A DNA stretch of 5,526 nucleotides from Methanosarcinales archaeon (GTDB taxonomy: Archaea > Halobacteriota > Methanosarcinia > Methanosarcinales > Methanogasteraceae), in NCBI GenBank assembly GCA_030640725.1, contig DAOWIV010000061.1, positions 1 to 5,526 on the forward strand. Direction: 5' to 3'. Within the stretch, counting starts at the first letter, position 1. Each line of letters begins with the position of its first letter. The notes beneath the pieces are model-generated. The model was not told the origin of the DNA. It saw nothing but the letters and a program-made list of their open reading frames with translations, and did no database searches. Shown piece by piece: positions 1 to 5,526 of the stretch. The translations under genes and the position numbers were made by a program.

Positions 1-1347
1 ACCAAAATCGACCTTCTCCCCGAGTTCGAGCGCCCACCACTCAAAACAGTACGAAGACGGCATCAGAGGATGGTTATTCTCAAGAAAATCGCCGTAATTG
101 ATCAGAACCTCCCCCACATCAAGAATCTTCTCGATCTGGTCATGGAGTTTTCTTGCCTCTTTTTCGTCGCTGATATGCACCACGTCCCCGCTAAACAGGC
201 GCACAGTCGGACCATCGATGCCGTCCACAGGACAGATGCCTGCCGCCTTACCCGGGCGCTCGACCCGCACCTGGGTGCCTGGTGCAAGAAAACTGTCTGT
301 CACGATCATGGTCGCCGGAGAGACCCCGGCAGCGGCAAATCCAGTGTTTCTCGACCTTCCGTACCTGAGCCTGAACCCGCCGGGCATCGAGGGGTGCGAA
401 AAGACCGGTCTGCCAGCAATGAGATCGTTTAAGTACTTGCCCTTTGGTTTGATGACCATACTGCCATCATCATCGCTCTCGCCTTTCGTGCTCGTAGCAA
501 GCTGGTTTAAAAAATCCCATCCATCAAGATTCAGTTTTGCTACGTGTTTCAGAATCTTTGGCGCTTTGAGTGCCATTCCTTCGGCGATAACGAGCGCCAT
601 ACCACCCCGGACACGGTTTGTCTCGACCCGTGCCAGATTCCGGTAGCCTTCGACCTCCTCCTCCTCGGTCGGCTCGCCAGTGATGCAGATCGGGCAGTTT
701 GTTGCGATCAAACGGATCTCCTCGTCAGACGGCATGTACTGCAGGTTGGCGATCCTCCGGTAGATCGTTATCTCCTCCACATACCGCTCGATCTCCTCGT
801 TTCGCGGGATATATCTGTTGATGCCAAGTTTCCGCCGCACATAGTCCGCAACCAGTACGGATAGTGCCTGCGCAGTCCCGCCTGCGCTCCTGATCGGTCC
901 TGCGTAGAAGATGCGGACGAATTCGGTTCCATCATCGTTATCCGCGATATCGATCTTTGCAATCCCCTCGATCGGTGCTGCGACCACCCCTTCGGTCAGC
1001 AGTGCGACCGCAGCCCTTATGGACGCCTCCACAGCCTCATCCCTGCTATCGAACTGGTGGGTGCGCATGGTTGCGATATCCACACCAAGCTGCATCGCAG
1101 CCTCCTCCCTGCTCAGCCCCATGTCGTGTTCCAGCTCACGGATCCGGTCAGCAACCGGGATTCCGATCAGGTTCTCAACACGGTCGGCAAGGTCTTTCGC
1201 AAGCGGGATCTCGGGGTGTAGCTCAGGGTCACACCCTCTCATGCGCGCTGCTGTCACGATCTCGATTGCCCGCTGCACGTCGTTTTCGAGATCCTCGAAG
1301 TAGGAGTATGTATCAGGATGCGTGTTAGAGTGTGCGTCAGGATTCAC
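1..1347 (-). CDS. polC: DNA polymerase D large subunit DP2, N-terminal part (runs off the left edge)
   Basis: DP2 is the catalytic subunit of the archaeal replicative polymerase PolD; it works with the DP1 exonuclease subunit at the fork. I translated the minus strand by hand and found 449 uninterrupted codons ending exactly at base 1. Recognisable DP2 blocks are YFEDLENDVQ near residue 17, EIPLAKDLADRVENLIG near 45-61, FYAGPIRSAGGTAQALS at about 147-163, a NCPIC cysteine pair at 217-221 followed by TGEPTEEEEVEGYRNLARVE, KIPK-like KAPKILKHV near 261, and PVFSHPSMPGGFRLRYGRSRNTG at about 314-336. Full DP2 is usually 1,100 residues or more, so the catalytic double-psi barrel and its aspartates lie outside the window. 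No intein interrupts the visible part. The start is GTG at 1347-1345: an in-frame TAA lies two codons upstream and the next Met is at residue 36, inside conserved sequence. No Shine-Dalgarno is visible. It lies 71 bases downstream of the HEAT gene on the same strand, so read-through is possible. Confidence 0.97.
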   Translation of the reverse strand, partial: MNPDAHSNTHPDTYSYFEDLENDVQRAIEIVTAARMRGCDPELHPEIPLAKDLADRVENLIGIPVADRIRELEHDMGLSREEAAMQLGVDIATMRTHQFDSRDEAVEASIRAAVALLTEGVVAAPIEGIAKIDIADNDDGTEFVRIFYAGPIRSAGGTAQALSVLVADYVRRKLGINRYIPRNEEIERYVEEITIYRRIANLQYMPSDEEIRLIATNCPICITGEPTEEEEVEGYRNLARVETNRVRGGMALVIAEGMALKAPKILKHVAKLNLDGWDFLNQLATSTKGESDDDGSMVIKPKGKYLNDLIAGRPVFSHPSMPGGFRLRYGRSRNTGFAAAGVSPATMIVTDSFLAPGTQVRVERPGKAAGICPVDGIDGPTVRLFSGDVVHISDEKEARKLHDQIEKILDVGEVLINYGDFLENNHPLMPSSYCFEWWALELGEKVDFG

Positions 1348-1418
1348 AGCTTATGTATACGCGACTATTATGAGGTAAATCTGTTGGGTGGCAAGATACC
1401 TTGGGTCCTGGCAGGATC

Positions 1419-3302
1419 TTATTCCTTGCCTTCGCCGGTCTTTCCGCCACTGTAGAAAAGATTGCTCTGGTTTGCGATGTCTATTCCACCCCAGAGGTAA
1501 TTATCCACGCAATCGATCGCGCAGCGGATGCTCTCGTCCTCGGATGCATCCAGAAGCGTTCCGATTATGGTCATGCGTTCATGGTCTGTGAGCCTTTCAC
1601 ACGCATTCGAGCCAAAGCGGTAGAGTGCTTCCGCTGCAGCTTCGCGCACATGCGGCTCCGGATCATCAATTAAATATATAAGAGAATCTATTGCATAATT
1701 AACATCAAAACTGCCCCTCACTATGATCTTGCTGAACATCTCGGCGATGCTCTGGCGCACCCCGGGATCGTTGTCCTTCAGCGCGCTTACCAATGTATCG
1801 ATCTCGTCGATGTACAGGTCAAGCTCAAAGTATGAATTGAACATCTCGCTTAAGTACACCGGCTCGACAGACCCCAGACTGGCGACAACCCTGCGCACCA
1901 TGACATCATCGTCCCTCAACAGGTCGAAGAAGCGATATAGCATCTGGTTCTCAAGCAGGTACATCATCTGGGCAGCAACGACTCCGATATTCTCGGATGC
2001 ACATTTCACCAGATATATCAGGAGCGGGACGATCGCATATTCGTTCTGAAGTTCGGCATACAGATCGCACAGCTCGAGTGCCAGCGAATTCTCGTTATAC
2101 TTATCAGATGAGTTTATCGCCGTGTAGTCTCCTTTTACTATGCTCACAAGGTCGCCAAAGTGTTCCGAATCAGCTATGTGCGGCTTAACAACGTCTATGA
2201 TCGCATCAAGACCCCCGTTCCCGAATTCGCAGAGTGCGCGGGCAGACTCCCAGTTCGGATAGTAGCTTCCGCCCCTGTCCGATGCCTCGATCGATGCTTC
2301 GATCTCCTGCACAAGCGTATCCTTGAGTGCTGGAATTGCAGACCGGTCCCCGATCTTTCCAAGAGCGTAAGCGGCGCCTTTGAGTGGCAGCACTTCGATT
2401 AGCGCCGGAATTGCAGTAGGATCTCCGATCATACCGAGTGCTCTGGCAGCATCCTCGCCGATAGACTCCATAAACACGATTAATGCAGGGACTGCCGACA
2501 CATCCCCGATCCTACCAAGCGATTTTGCAGCATTTCCGGATACCAGGTAATACGGGTCGTCCAGCGCCTCTATGAGCGCAGAGACCGCGCGTTTGTCTAT
2601 GTTTTCACGGTGCACCGTCCTTGTTTCTCTCAGGTTTTCGGTGTACTTTGTCTCAACATGCTTCTCGCCGACCTCACCGAGTGCATCCGCAACACAGACG
2701 CGGGTGATCCTGCACCCTTTCTTCAACGCTTTGAGCAGCTCATCAATGTTGGCATTCGCAATCCTTCCGAGATGCTCGGAAACATAAGCCCAGTGCAGAT
2801 TGTACCATGAATCCCAATCTTCGCAGGGCTTATGTCTGCTGACGGCAGCCTCGCTCTCAAGCAATTCTATCAATGCGGTAACAGCAGCCGCTTCATTGAA
2901 GTTGCCGAACGCTTCGACGATGCTTTTACGCACCCACCGATCCTGCTCCTTCATTTCGTTGAAAACCGGATAATACGTATCCCCCAGTTTGCTGAGCGAT
3001 TCAGCCATGAGCCGTATCTTTATGCTATCATCGATCGACATCTTCAGAAGGATATTGAAACCATCGTCTCCAAGCTTGCACAACGATATTGCAGCGGCGT
3101 TGCGTACCGCCCTGCTGTCGTCACGCCATACCACCTTTGTAAGCACATCAAAAACCATCGAGAGATCGCCGTTCATATCCCTGCTCATATTTCCAAGTGT
3201 GACCGCAGCCTCACAACGCGTCTTCCTTGTCCTGGTGCCCTGCTTGAGCAACTCTATGAGTTCAACAGCTTCTGCCACAATCCCACACCCACTTATGTAC
3301 AC
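1419..3302 (-). CDS. HEAT-repeat (PBS-lyase/EZ-HEAT type) protein of unknown function
   Basis: This is a 627-residue all-helical repeat protein, probably a soluble binding scaffold; partner and role are unknown. No signal peptide or membrane segment is seen. The clearest units are three EZ-HEAT repeats of 25-27 residues at about 258-326, each with the pattern AAxxLGxIGDxxAxPAL (LGRIGD 262-267, LGMIGD 289-294, LGKIGD 314-319). Weaker units lie at 28-80 (RxxAAxxLGN, RNAAAISLCKLGD), 93-110, 122-150, 200-216, 238-268, 350-365, 462-480, 503-526 and 537-564 (DDPEPHVREAAAEALYRFG). So repeats run nearly end to end, more diverged at both ends, with a less regular stretch at about 328-400. PBS-lyase HEAT proteins occur far outside phycobilisome organisms, so a lyase role is not implied. 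The first GTG (3302-3300) has an in-frame stop seven codons upstream. A second GTG at 3278-3276 is a serious alternative start: it has GGTG seven bases upstream and a TATA-like box correctly spaced for a short leader, and would give 619 residues. The stop is TAA. Confidence 0.9.
   Translation of the reverse strand: MYISGCGIVAEAVELIELLKQGTRTRKTRCEAAVTLGNMSRDMNGDLSMVFDVLTKVVWRDDSRAVRNAAAISLCKLGDDGFNILLKMSIDDSIKIRLMAESLSKLGDTYYPVFNEMKEQDRWVRKSIVEAFGNFNEAAAVTALIELLESEAAVSRHKPCEDWDSWYNLHWAYVSEHLGRIANANIDELLKALKKGCRITRVCVADALGEVGEKHVETKYTENLRETRTVHRENIDKRAVSALIEALDDPYYLVSGNAAKSLGRIGDVSAVPALIVFMESIGEDAARALGMIGDPTAIPALIEVLPLKGAAYALGKIGDRSAIPALKDTLVQEIEASIEASDRGGSYYPNWESARALCEFGNGGLDAIIDVVKPHIADSEHFGDLVSIVKGDYTAINSSDKYNENSLALELCDLYAELQNEYAIVPLLIYLVKCASENIGVVAAQMMYLLENQMLYRFFDLLRDDDVMVRRVVASLGSVEPVYLSEMFNSYFELDLYIDEIDTLVSALKDNDPGVRQSIAEMFSKIIVRGSFDVNYAIDSLIYLIDDPEPHVREAAAEALYRFGSNACERLTDHERMTIIGTLLDASEDESIRCAIDCVDNYLWGGIDIANQSNLFYSGGKTGEGKE
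3276..3289 (-). promoter_or_regulatory. Possible ribosome binding site and alternative GTG start of the HEAT gene
   Basis: On the minus strand GGTG (3289-3286) stands seven bases before an in-frame GTG (3278-3276, codon 9). GGTG matches the core of the archaeal Shine-Dalgarno GGAGGTGA. The upstream GTG at 3302 has nothing comparable. The match is short, so this remains a possibility rather than a decision. Confidence 0.35.
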
Positions 3303-3315
3303 TTGTGCGTTACAG

Positions 3316-3325
3316 ATATTTTAAG
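3316..3325 (-). promoter_or_regulatory. TATA-like box upstream of the HEAT gene
   Basis: The minus strand reads CTTAAAATAT here. Archaeal TATA boxes sit about 26 bases before the transcription start, which would put initiation near 3294. That is just inside the first GTG and 16 bases before the alternative GTG at 3278, so the box fits the downstream start better. A second TATA-like run at 3447-3455 could drive a longer leader instead. Confidence 0.4.
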
Positions 3326-3330
3326 CTATT

Positions 3331-3445
3331 GGCGAGAACACTCTGGTAACCTTGCAACTCCGGAATCTTGTCTCTCGCCTAAGTTCTATAGACCCTGGCC
3401 AATGGTGTGCGGGTCGGCAGCTTCCCTGCATTGGGAAGGGTTTTT
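3331..3445 (+). ncRNA. Candidate structured RNA: three hairpins ending in a terminator-like stem and T5
   Basis: GGCGAGA (3331-3337) pairs perfectly with TCTCGCC (3373-3379). The helix continues past a bulged C with ACA (3338-3340)/TGT (3369-3371), then TCTGG (3342-3346)/CCGGA (3360-3364), closing a 13-base loop. A second stem is GACCC (3391-3395)/GGGTC (3411-3415). A third is CTTCCC (3421-3426)/GGGAAG (3433-3438), followed by GG and five T. The plus strand is preferred because the T run is on that strand and because the inner helix uses a T·G wobble (3344/3362) that would be an A·C mismatch in the minus-strand RNA. No plus-strand promoter at the right distance was found, and no known RNA family was recognised. 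On the minus strand the same sequence could instead be a long leader of the HEAT gene. Confidence 0.35.
3421..3445 (+). terminator. Hairpin plus oligo-T, terminator-like
   Basis: A 6-bp stem CTTCCC/GGGAAG with a six-base loop is followed by GG and TTTTT on the plus strand. Archaeal termination mainly needs the T run, and the stem makes the site more convincing. There is no confident plus-strand gene upstream, so it would belong to the candidate RNA at 3331-3445 or have no function. Confidence 0.4.
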
Positions 3446-3446
3446 G

Positions 3447-3455
3447 ATATATATA
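3447..3455 (-). promoter_or_regulatory. Second TATA-like run, possible distal promoter
   Basis: An alternating AT run of nine bases, readable on either strand. On the minus strand, transcription about 26 bases downstream would begin near 3425, at GGGAAG, and give a leader of roughly 120 bases containing the paired elements before the HEAT gene. Only the composition and spacing support this. Confidence 0.25.
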
Positions 3456-3466
3456 CAAGACTAAAT

Positions 3467-3783
3467 ATGATACGGATTAAAGCGTTCATCTGCAGACAGA
3501 TATCTCAAGAAACTGCTGGCTGAACTGCCGACCAATGCTGAGATGACTCGGATATCTGCTTGGTTCTCATGGAAGTCTCCAAAAACTAATATACCAACCA
3601 TAGTTTATTTCAGTAGGTATTATATAAAAATCTGGTTAAAATTACGAATCGCACGAATCACCACTTTTACGAGTGCACGGAAAGCGCACATACCGGAAAT
3701 TTCAGAAATACGCGGTGTGTGCCGATGAACAGGACAAATTCGTGGCATTCATGGTAAATATCTTGCACCAACACATTATATGA
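3467..3783 (+). pseudogene. Possible decayed coding region, product not recognised
   Basis: Three plus-strand frames each give a coding-like stretch, but none makes a whole gene. An ATG at 3467 opens 18 codons (MIRIKAFICRQ, stop at 3521-3523). A second frame, open from 3471 to a stop ending at 3728, includes ADRYLKKLLAELPTNAEM but has no start codon before 3543. A third frame, open from 3640 to the TGA at 3781-3783, reads KRTYRKFQKYAVCADEQDKF and then FVAFMVNIL. The amphipathic, charged composition of the first half and of 3640-3780 resembles real protein more than random sequence, while the middle (about 3580-3640) is AT-rich and poor in coding character. This could be one old gene broken by frameshifts, or chance. 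No family was recognised. Confidence 0.25.
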
Positions 3784-3803
3784 GCGTGGCACCTTCTGCT
3801 GGT

Positions 3804-3822
3804 AACTTATTTATTATAAGTT
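3804..3822 (-). terminator. Hairpin overlapping the hisC stop codon
   Basis: AACTTAT (3804-3810) and ATAAGTT (3816-3822) form a perfect 7-bp stem with a five-base loop, spanning the last hisC codons and its TAA. No oligo-T follows on the minus strand, so it may act in 3'-end formation or RNA stability rather than as a classical terminator. The stem is AT-rich and weak. Confidence 0.3.
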
Positions 3823-4892
3823 CCCTGAAACTCCGAAAACGCCTCCACTACCCGCGCATTCTGCTCCGCGGTCCCGACGCTCACCCGGACAAGTGAATCC
3901 CCGGCACCACGGAATGACGAGCAGTCCCGCACGATTATCCCGCTGCGAGCAAGAAAGTCGCAGACCGCATCCGACCGGTGCGGCGAGACATCGACGAGCA
4001 CAAAGTTCGCCTCGGACAGGTAGACATGAAACGGAATCCCTGCAAGTTTCCTGCGACCATCCCGGACAAGCTCAATGCTTCGTTTCAGGTGCTCTCTGTC
4101 ACCGAGCGCTGCAATGCCTGCCGCCGTTGCAAGACTGCTGACCGCAAACGGGGTCGCATACCTCAGGTACCGCTCCCTGATCCGCTCAGACATGACCCCA
4201 TAGCCAACCCGCAATCCGGCAAGCCCGAACGCCTTTGAGAGCGTGCGCCCGACCACCAGATTGTCGTATTCTCCTGCGAGGTGGATCATGCTCCTTTCCG
4301 AGAATTCGACGTACGCCTCATCGAGAAAGACGATCGCGTCGCGCCCTTCCAGCCCTTCAAGGATCGTTTGGAGGTCTGACTCCGGTATCAGGTTCCCGCT
4401 CGGGTTGTTCGGCGAGCAGAGGAAGACTACCCGCGTCTCATCAGTCACCTGCGATAGTATGTCCTGCGGATCGATTGCAAAGTCGCGGTCCCTGAGGGCG
4501 AAGACAGGGGTTCCGTGATGCGCACGTGCTGAGATCGCGTAGTAGCTGAATGTCGGTGTCGGGGTGATCGCCTCTCCCGGCATCAAGATCCGCATCAGGG
4601 TGTCGATAACCCCGTCCATACCTGCGCCAGCTACGATATTTTCAGCAGGATGCCCGGTGTACTCTGATATTGCATCGCATAGGTCTCTTGCGTCGCTTTC
4701 GGGGTACACGCTGATCCCGGACGCACGTTCGGTCACGGCTCGCACGGCTGCATGGGAAGGTCCGAGCGGGTTTTCGTTTGACCCGAGTTTGATGATCGAG
4801 TCAACCGGGATCCGGTATTCTTCTGCGATCTCTGCGATCGATCTGCCGGGTACGTATCCGCTGTCGGTGCCAGTGCCGGGCGTATGTTTCAT
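3807..4892 (-). CDS. hisC: Histidinol-phosphate aminotransferase
   Basis: HisC is a cytoplasmic fold-type I PLP aminotransferase. It moves the amino group of glutamate to imidazole-acetol phosphate to make histidinol phosphate in histidine synthesis. The 361-residue product has the family's usual length. Visible motifs, numbered from the chosen start: KLGSNENPLGPS at about 35-46, YPE at 63-65, AGAGMDGVID at about 88-97 (phosphate-binding turn), FSYY 115-118, SPNNPSG 160-166, DEAYVEF 191-197 (the PLP-ring Asp), GRTLSKAFGLAGLRVGY 215-231 with Lys220 as the Schiff-base lysine, and VRVSVGT 335-341 with Arg336 expected to hold the substrate carboxylate. The frame is open for 85 further codons upstream, to 5147, but that stretch is rich in His and Arg and is antisense to a better coding frame. 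ATG 4892-4890 fits both protein length and promoter spacing. No other his gene is in the window. Related enzymes can also use aromatic amino acids, so a dual role is possible. Confidence 0.96.
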   Translation of the reverse strand: MKHTPGTGTDSGYVPGRSIAEIAEEYRIPVDSIIKLGSNENPLGPSHAAVRAVTERASGISVYPESDARDLCDAISEYTGHPAENIVAGAGMDGVIDTLMRILMPGEAITPTPTFSYYAISARAHHGTPVFALRDRDFAIDPQDILSQVTDETRVVFLCSPNNPSGNLIPESDLQTILEGLEGRDAIVFLDEAYVEFSERSMIHLAGEYDNLVVGRTLSKAFGLAGLRVGYGVMSERIRERYLRYATPFAVSSLATAAGIAALGDREHLKRSIELVRDGRRKLAGIPFHVYLSEANFVLVDVSPHRSDAVCDFLARSGIIVRDCSSFRGAGDSLVRVSVGTAEQNARVVEAFSEFQGTYNK

Positions 4893-4913
4893 GCTGGTGA
4901 TTTTGGTGGGTGG

Positions 4914-4923
4914 TGTTATAATT
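4914..4923 (-). promoter_or_regulatory. TATA box of hisC, leaderless spacing
   Basis: The minus strand reads AAATTATAAC, centred about 27 bases before the hisC ATG. Archaeal initiation about 26 bases downstream would start the mRNA at or within a base or two of the ATG, and no Shine-Dalgarno is present just upstream. Both facts point to a leaderless transcript and support the ATG at 4892. The TTATAA core is palindromic, so it could also face the plus strand. Confidence 0.55.
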
Positions 4924-5095
4924 TGTTTGCCTGCGATTCCAGCTACCCTGCAGAAGTGGAATGCGAAGCGATGGCGCTTGGCATCGTTGAGAAGATCATT
5001 CCGGACTCGGGTGGTATATACGCTATGGTCAGTCCGACGACGGTCGCATCTGATGTGAGGGTGCCCGACGTGATCGATGCGATGGAAGGGCGTGC
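4921..5095 (+). pseudogene. Plus-strand coding fragment between aor and hisC, product not recognised
   Basis: A plus-strand frame open from ATG 4884 to a stop at 5160-5162 reads like real protein only in its middle: PAEVECEAMALGIVEKI, then IIPDSGGIYAMVSPTTVAS, then DVRVPDVIDAMEGRA. The opposite-strand frames here are Ser/Pro/Thr- or His/Arg-rich, as shadows usually are. The left end runs into the hisC promoter and start codon. The right end (after about 5095) is antisense to the conserved aor C-terminus and loses protein-like character. An internal ATG at 4971 is another possible start. The simplest reading is a remnant truncated on both sides, but a short functional gene convergent with aor cannot be excluded. 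I do not recognise the family. Confidence 0.4.
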
Positions 5096-5526
5096 TCAAA
5101 GCCCCAGTTCTCTCAGTTTCTCTGATCCTGGTTTGCCATCTTCCCATCCGCGAAGTTCGTAATACTCCGGAAGCATCCGATCCAGAAGTGATACATGACC
5201 TTTGGAGGGTCCATCCGGCATCGGTTCGTCGAATCTCTTCGGCAACGTGTCATCCTTTTCAGCAAACCCGTACCGATTGATCATCAATCTCTCGAGATTG
5301 GTTACCCGCTCGCCGATCATCAGTAGTTCCTGATCATCCAGCTCCCACCCGGTGATGCATGAAAGCATATCAGCATAATCGGGCAATCCGAGAGCGAACG
5401 TGTTGAAGAGACAGACCACTGATGAGTTGACAAGCGATGTGAAATCCTGGAATGTCTTTGTCCACTGCGCTTTCCCTTCTGTTGTGTAGGGATCCAATTT
5501 TTCAGGAAGCCCCAAGATCTCCGGCG
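5096..5526 (-). CDS. aor: Tungsten-containing aldehyde:ferredoxin oxidoreductase, C-terminal part (5' end beyond the window)
   Basis: AOR oxidises aldehydes to carboxylic acids in the cytoplasm and passes the electrons to ferredoxin, using a tungsten bis-pyranopterin cofactor and one [4Fe-4S] cluster. The frame is open to the right edge (codons for PEI precede LGLPEKLDP), so the gene starts outside; about 142 C-terminal residues are visible of a family usually near 600. Diagnostic parts are LGLPEKLDPYTTEGKA, the block VVCLFNTFALGLPDYADML, whose cysteine (codon 5413-5411) matches the last cluster-ligating cysteine of AOR, TGWELDDQELLMIGERVTNLE, and the closing ELRGWEDGKPGSEKLRELGL, where AORs typically end. 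The terminal TGA is at 5098-5096. The TTG at 5515 in this frame is an internal Leu codon, not a start. The substrate class (general AOR versus formaldehyde or glyceraldehyde-3-phosphate forms) cannot be decided from this part. No oligo-T follows on the minus strand before hisC. Confidence 0.95.
   Translation of the reverse strand, partial: PEILGLPEKLDPYTTEGKAQWTKTFQDFTSLVNSSVVCLFNTFALGLPDYADMLSCITGWELDDQELLMIGERVTNLERLMINRYGFAEKDDTLPKRFDEPMPDGPSKGHVSLLDRMLPEYYELRGWEDGKPGSEKLRELGL

Larger units (their letters stand above)
3303..3806. other. 504-base gene-free stretch between hisC and the HEAT gene
   Basis: No intact, convincing gene was found on either strand. From left to right it holds the TATA-like box of the HEAT gene, a run of hairpins ending in a plus-strand oligo-T (3331-3445), an alternating AT run (3447-3455), broken plus-strand frames of coding-like composition (3467-3783), a second AT-rich TATA-like run TATTATATAAAAA (3619-3631), a near-perfect tandem 9-mer (3644-3661), and the left arm of the hisC stop-codon hairpin. 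Confidence 0.7.

Noticed and set aside
98..646. 182-codon open frame on the plus strand
   Set aside because: It is antisense to polC, is Ser/Pro/Arg-rich, and shows no family features; the minus-strand DP2 translation is continuous here.
2340..2520. Recurring DNA motif resembling a short tandem repeat
   Set aside because: It encodes the LGxIGD core of consecutive HEAT repeats, so the similarity is explained by the protein.
3331..3379. tRNA gene suggested by the GGCGAGA/TCTCGCC stem
   Set aside because: The paired unit is only 49 bases, with no anticodon arm, T-arm sequence or 3' CCA context, so it cannot make a cloverleaf.
2832..3464. 210-codon open frame on the plus strand
   Set aside because: Most of it is antisense to the HEAT-repeat gene, whose repeats are unmistakable. 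The remainder covers the hairpin region and has no recognisable protein content.
3510..3550. C/D box guide RNA suggested by CTGA and GATGA motifs
   Set aside because: The motifs are out of order and incomplete: no proper C box precedes the guide position and no terminal stem closes it.
3543..3728. 61-codon plus-strand open frame as an intact gene
   Set aside because: The same frame has its most protein-like part upstream of this ATG, and the body is Ile/Ser/Thr/Arg-rich with no motif. It is better treated as part of a possible decayed region.
4564..5058. 164-codon open frame on the plus strand
   Set aside because: It is antisense to the hisC N-terminal half for most of its length. Its tail beyond 4892 is Arg/Ser-rich and is a different frame from the coding-like fragment at 4921-5095.
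4893..5147. N-terminal extension of hisC by 85 codons
   Set aside because: The extension is His/Arg-rich with no HisC-like content, and it would make the protein far longer than the family. The ATG at 4892 fits the usual HisC length and the TATA spacing.

Overview
The window is archaeal. It holds the N-terminal 449 codons of the large subunit (DP2) of D-family DNA polymerase, an enzyme found only in Archaea. It also has TATA-like promoters with little or no Shine-Dalgarno sequence, GTG starts, and the C-terminal end of a tungsten aldehyde:ferredoxin oxidoreductase. Together these suggest an anaerobic euryarchaeote. A member of the methanogen/ANME/Archaeoglobus-like groups is a reasonable inference, but nothing here fixes the lineage.

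All four confident genes lie on the minus strand. Reading in the direction of transcription (right to left): (1) 5526-5096, the last ~142 codons of aor, its 5' part beyond the window; (2) a 203-base gap that carries a plus-strand coding-like fragment and the hisC promoter; (3) 4892-3807, complete hisC, probably read as a leaderless mRNA; (4) a 504-base gap, 3806-3303, with no confident gene; (5) 3302-1419, a 627-residue HEAT-repeat protein of unknown function; (6) a 71-base spacer; (7) 1347-1, DP2 (polC), running out of the window.

The gene-free stretch 3303-3806 is the least explained part. Next to the HEAT gene it holds a run of nested hairpins ending in a hairpin plus oligo-T on the plus strand (3331-3445), which looks like a structured RNA or leader. 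Further right is an AT-rich segment with broken plus-strand reading frames of coding-like composition (3467-3783), possibly a decayed gene. A perfect 7-bp hairpin overlaps the hisC stop codon.

The genes do not form one pathway: aldehyde oxidation, histidine synthesis, a repeat scaffold and replication sit side by side. Only the HEAT gene and polC are close enough to share a transcript. No insertion sequence, tRNA, rRNA or CRISPR array was recognised.
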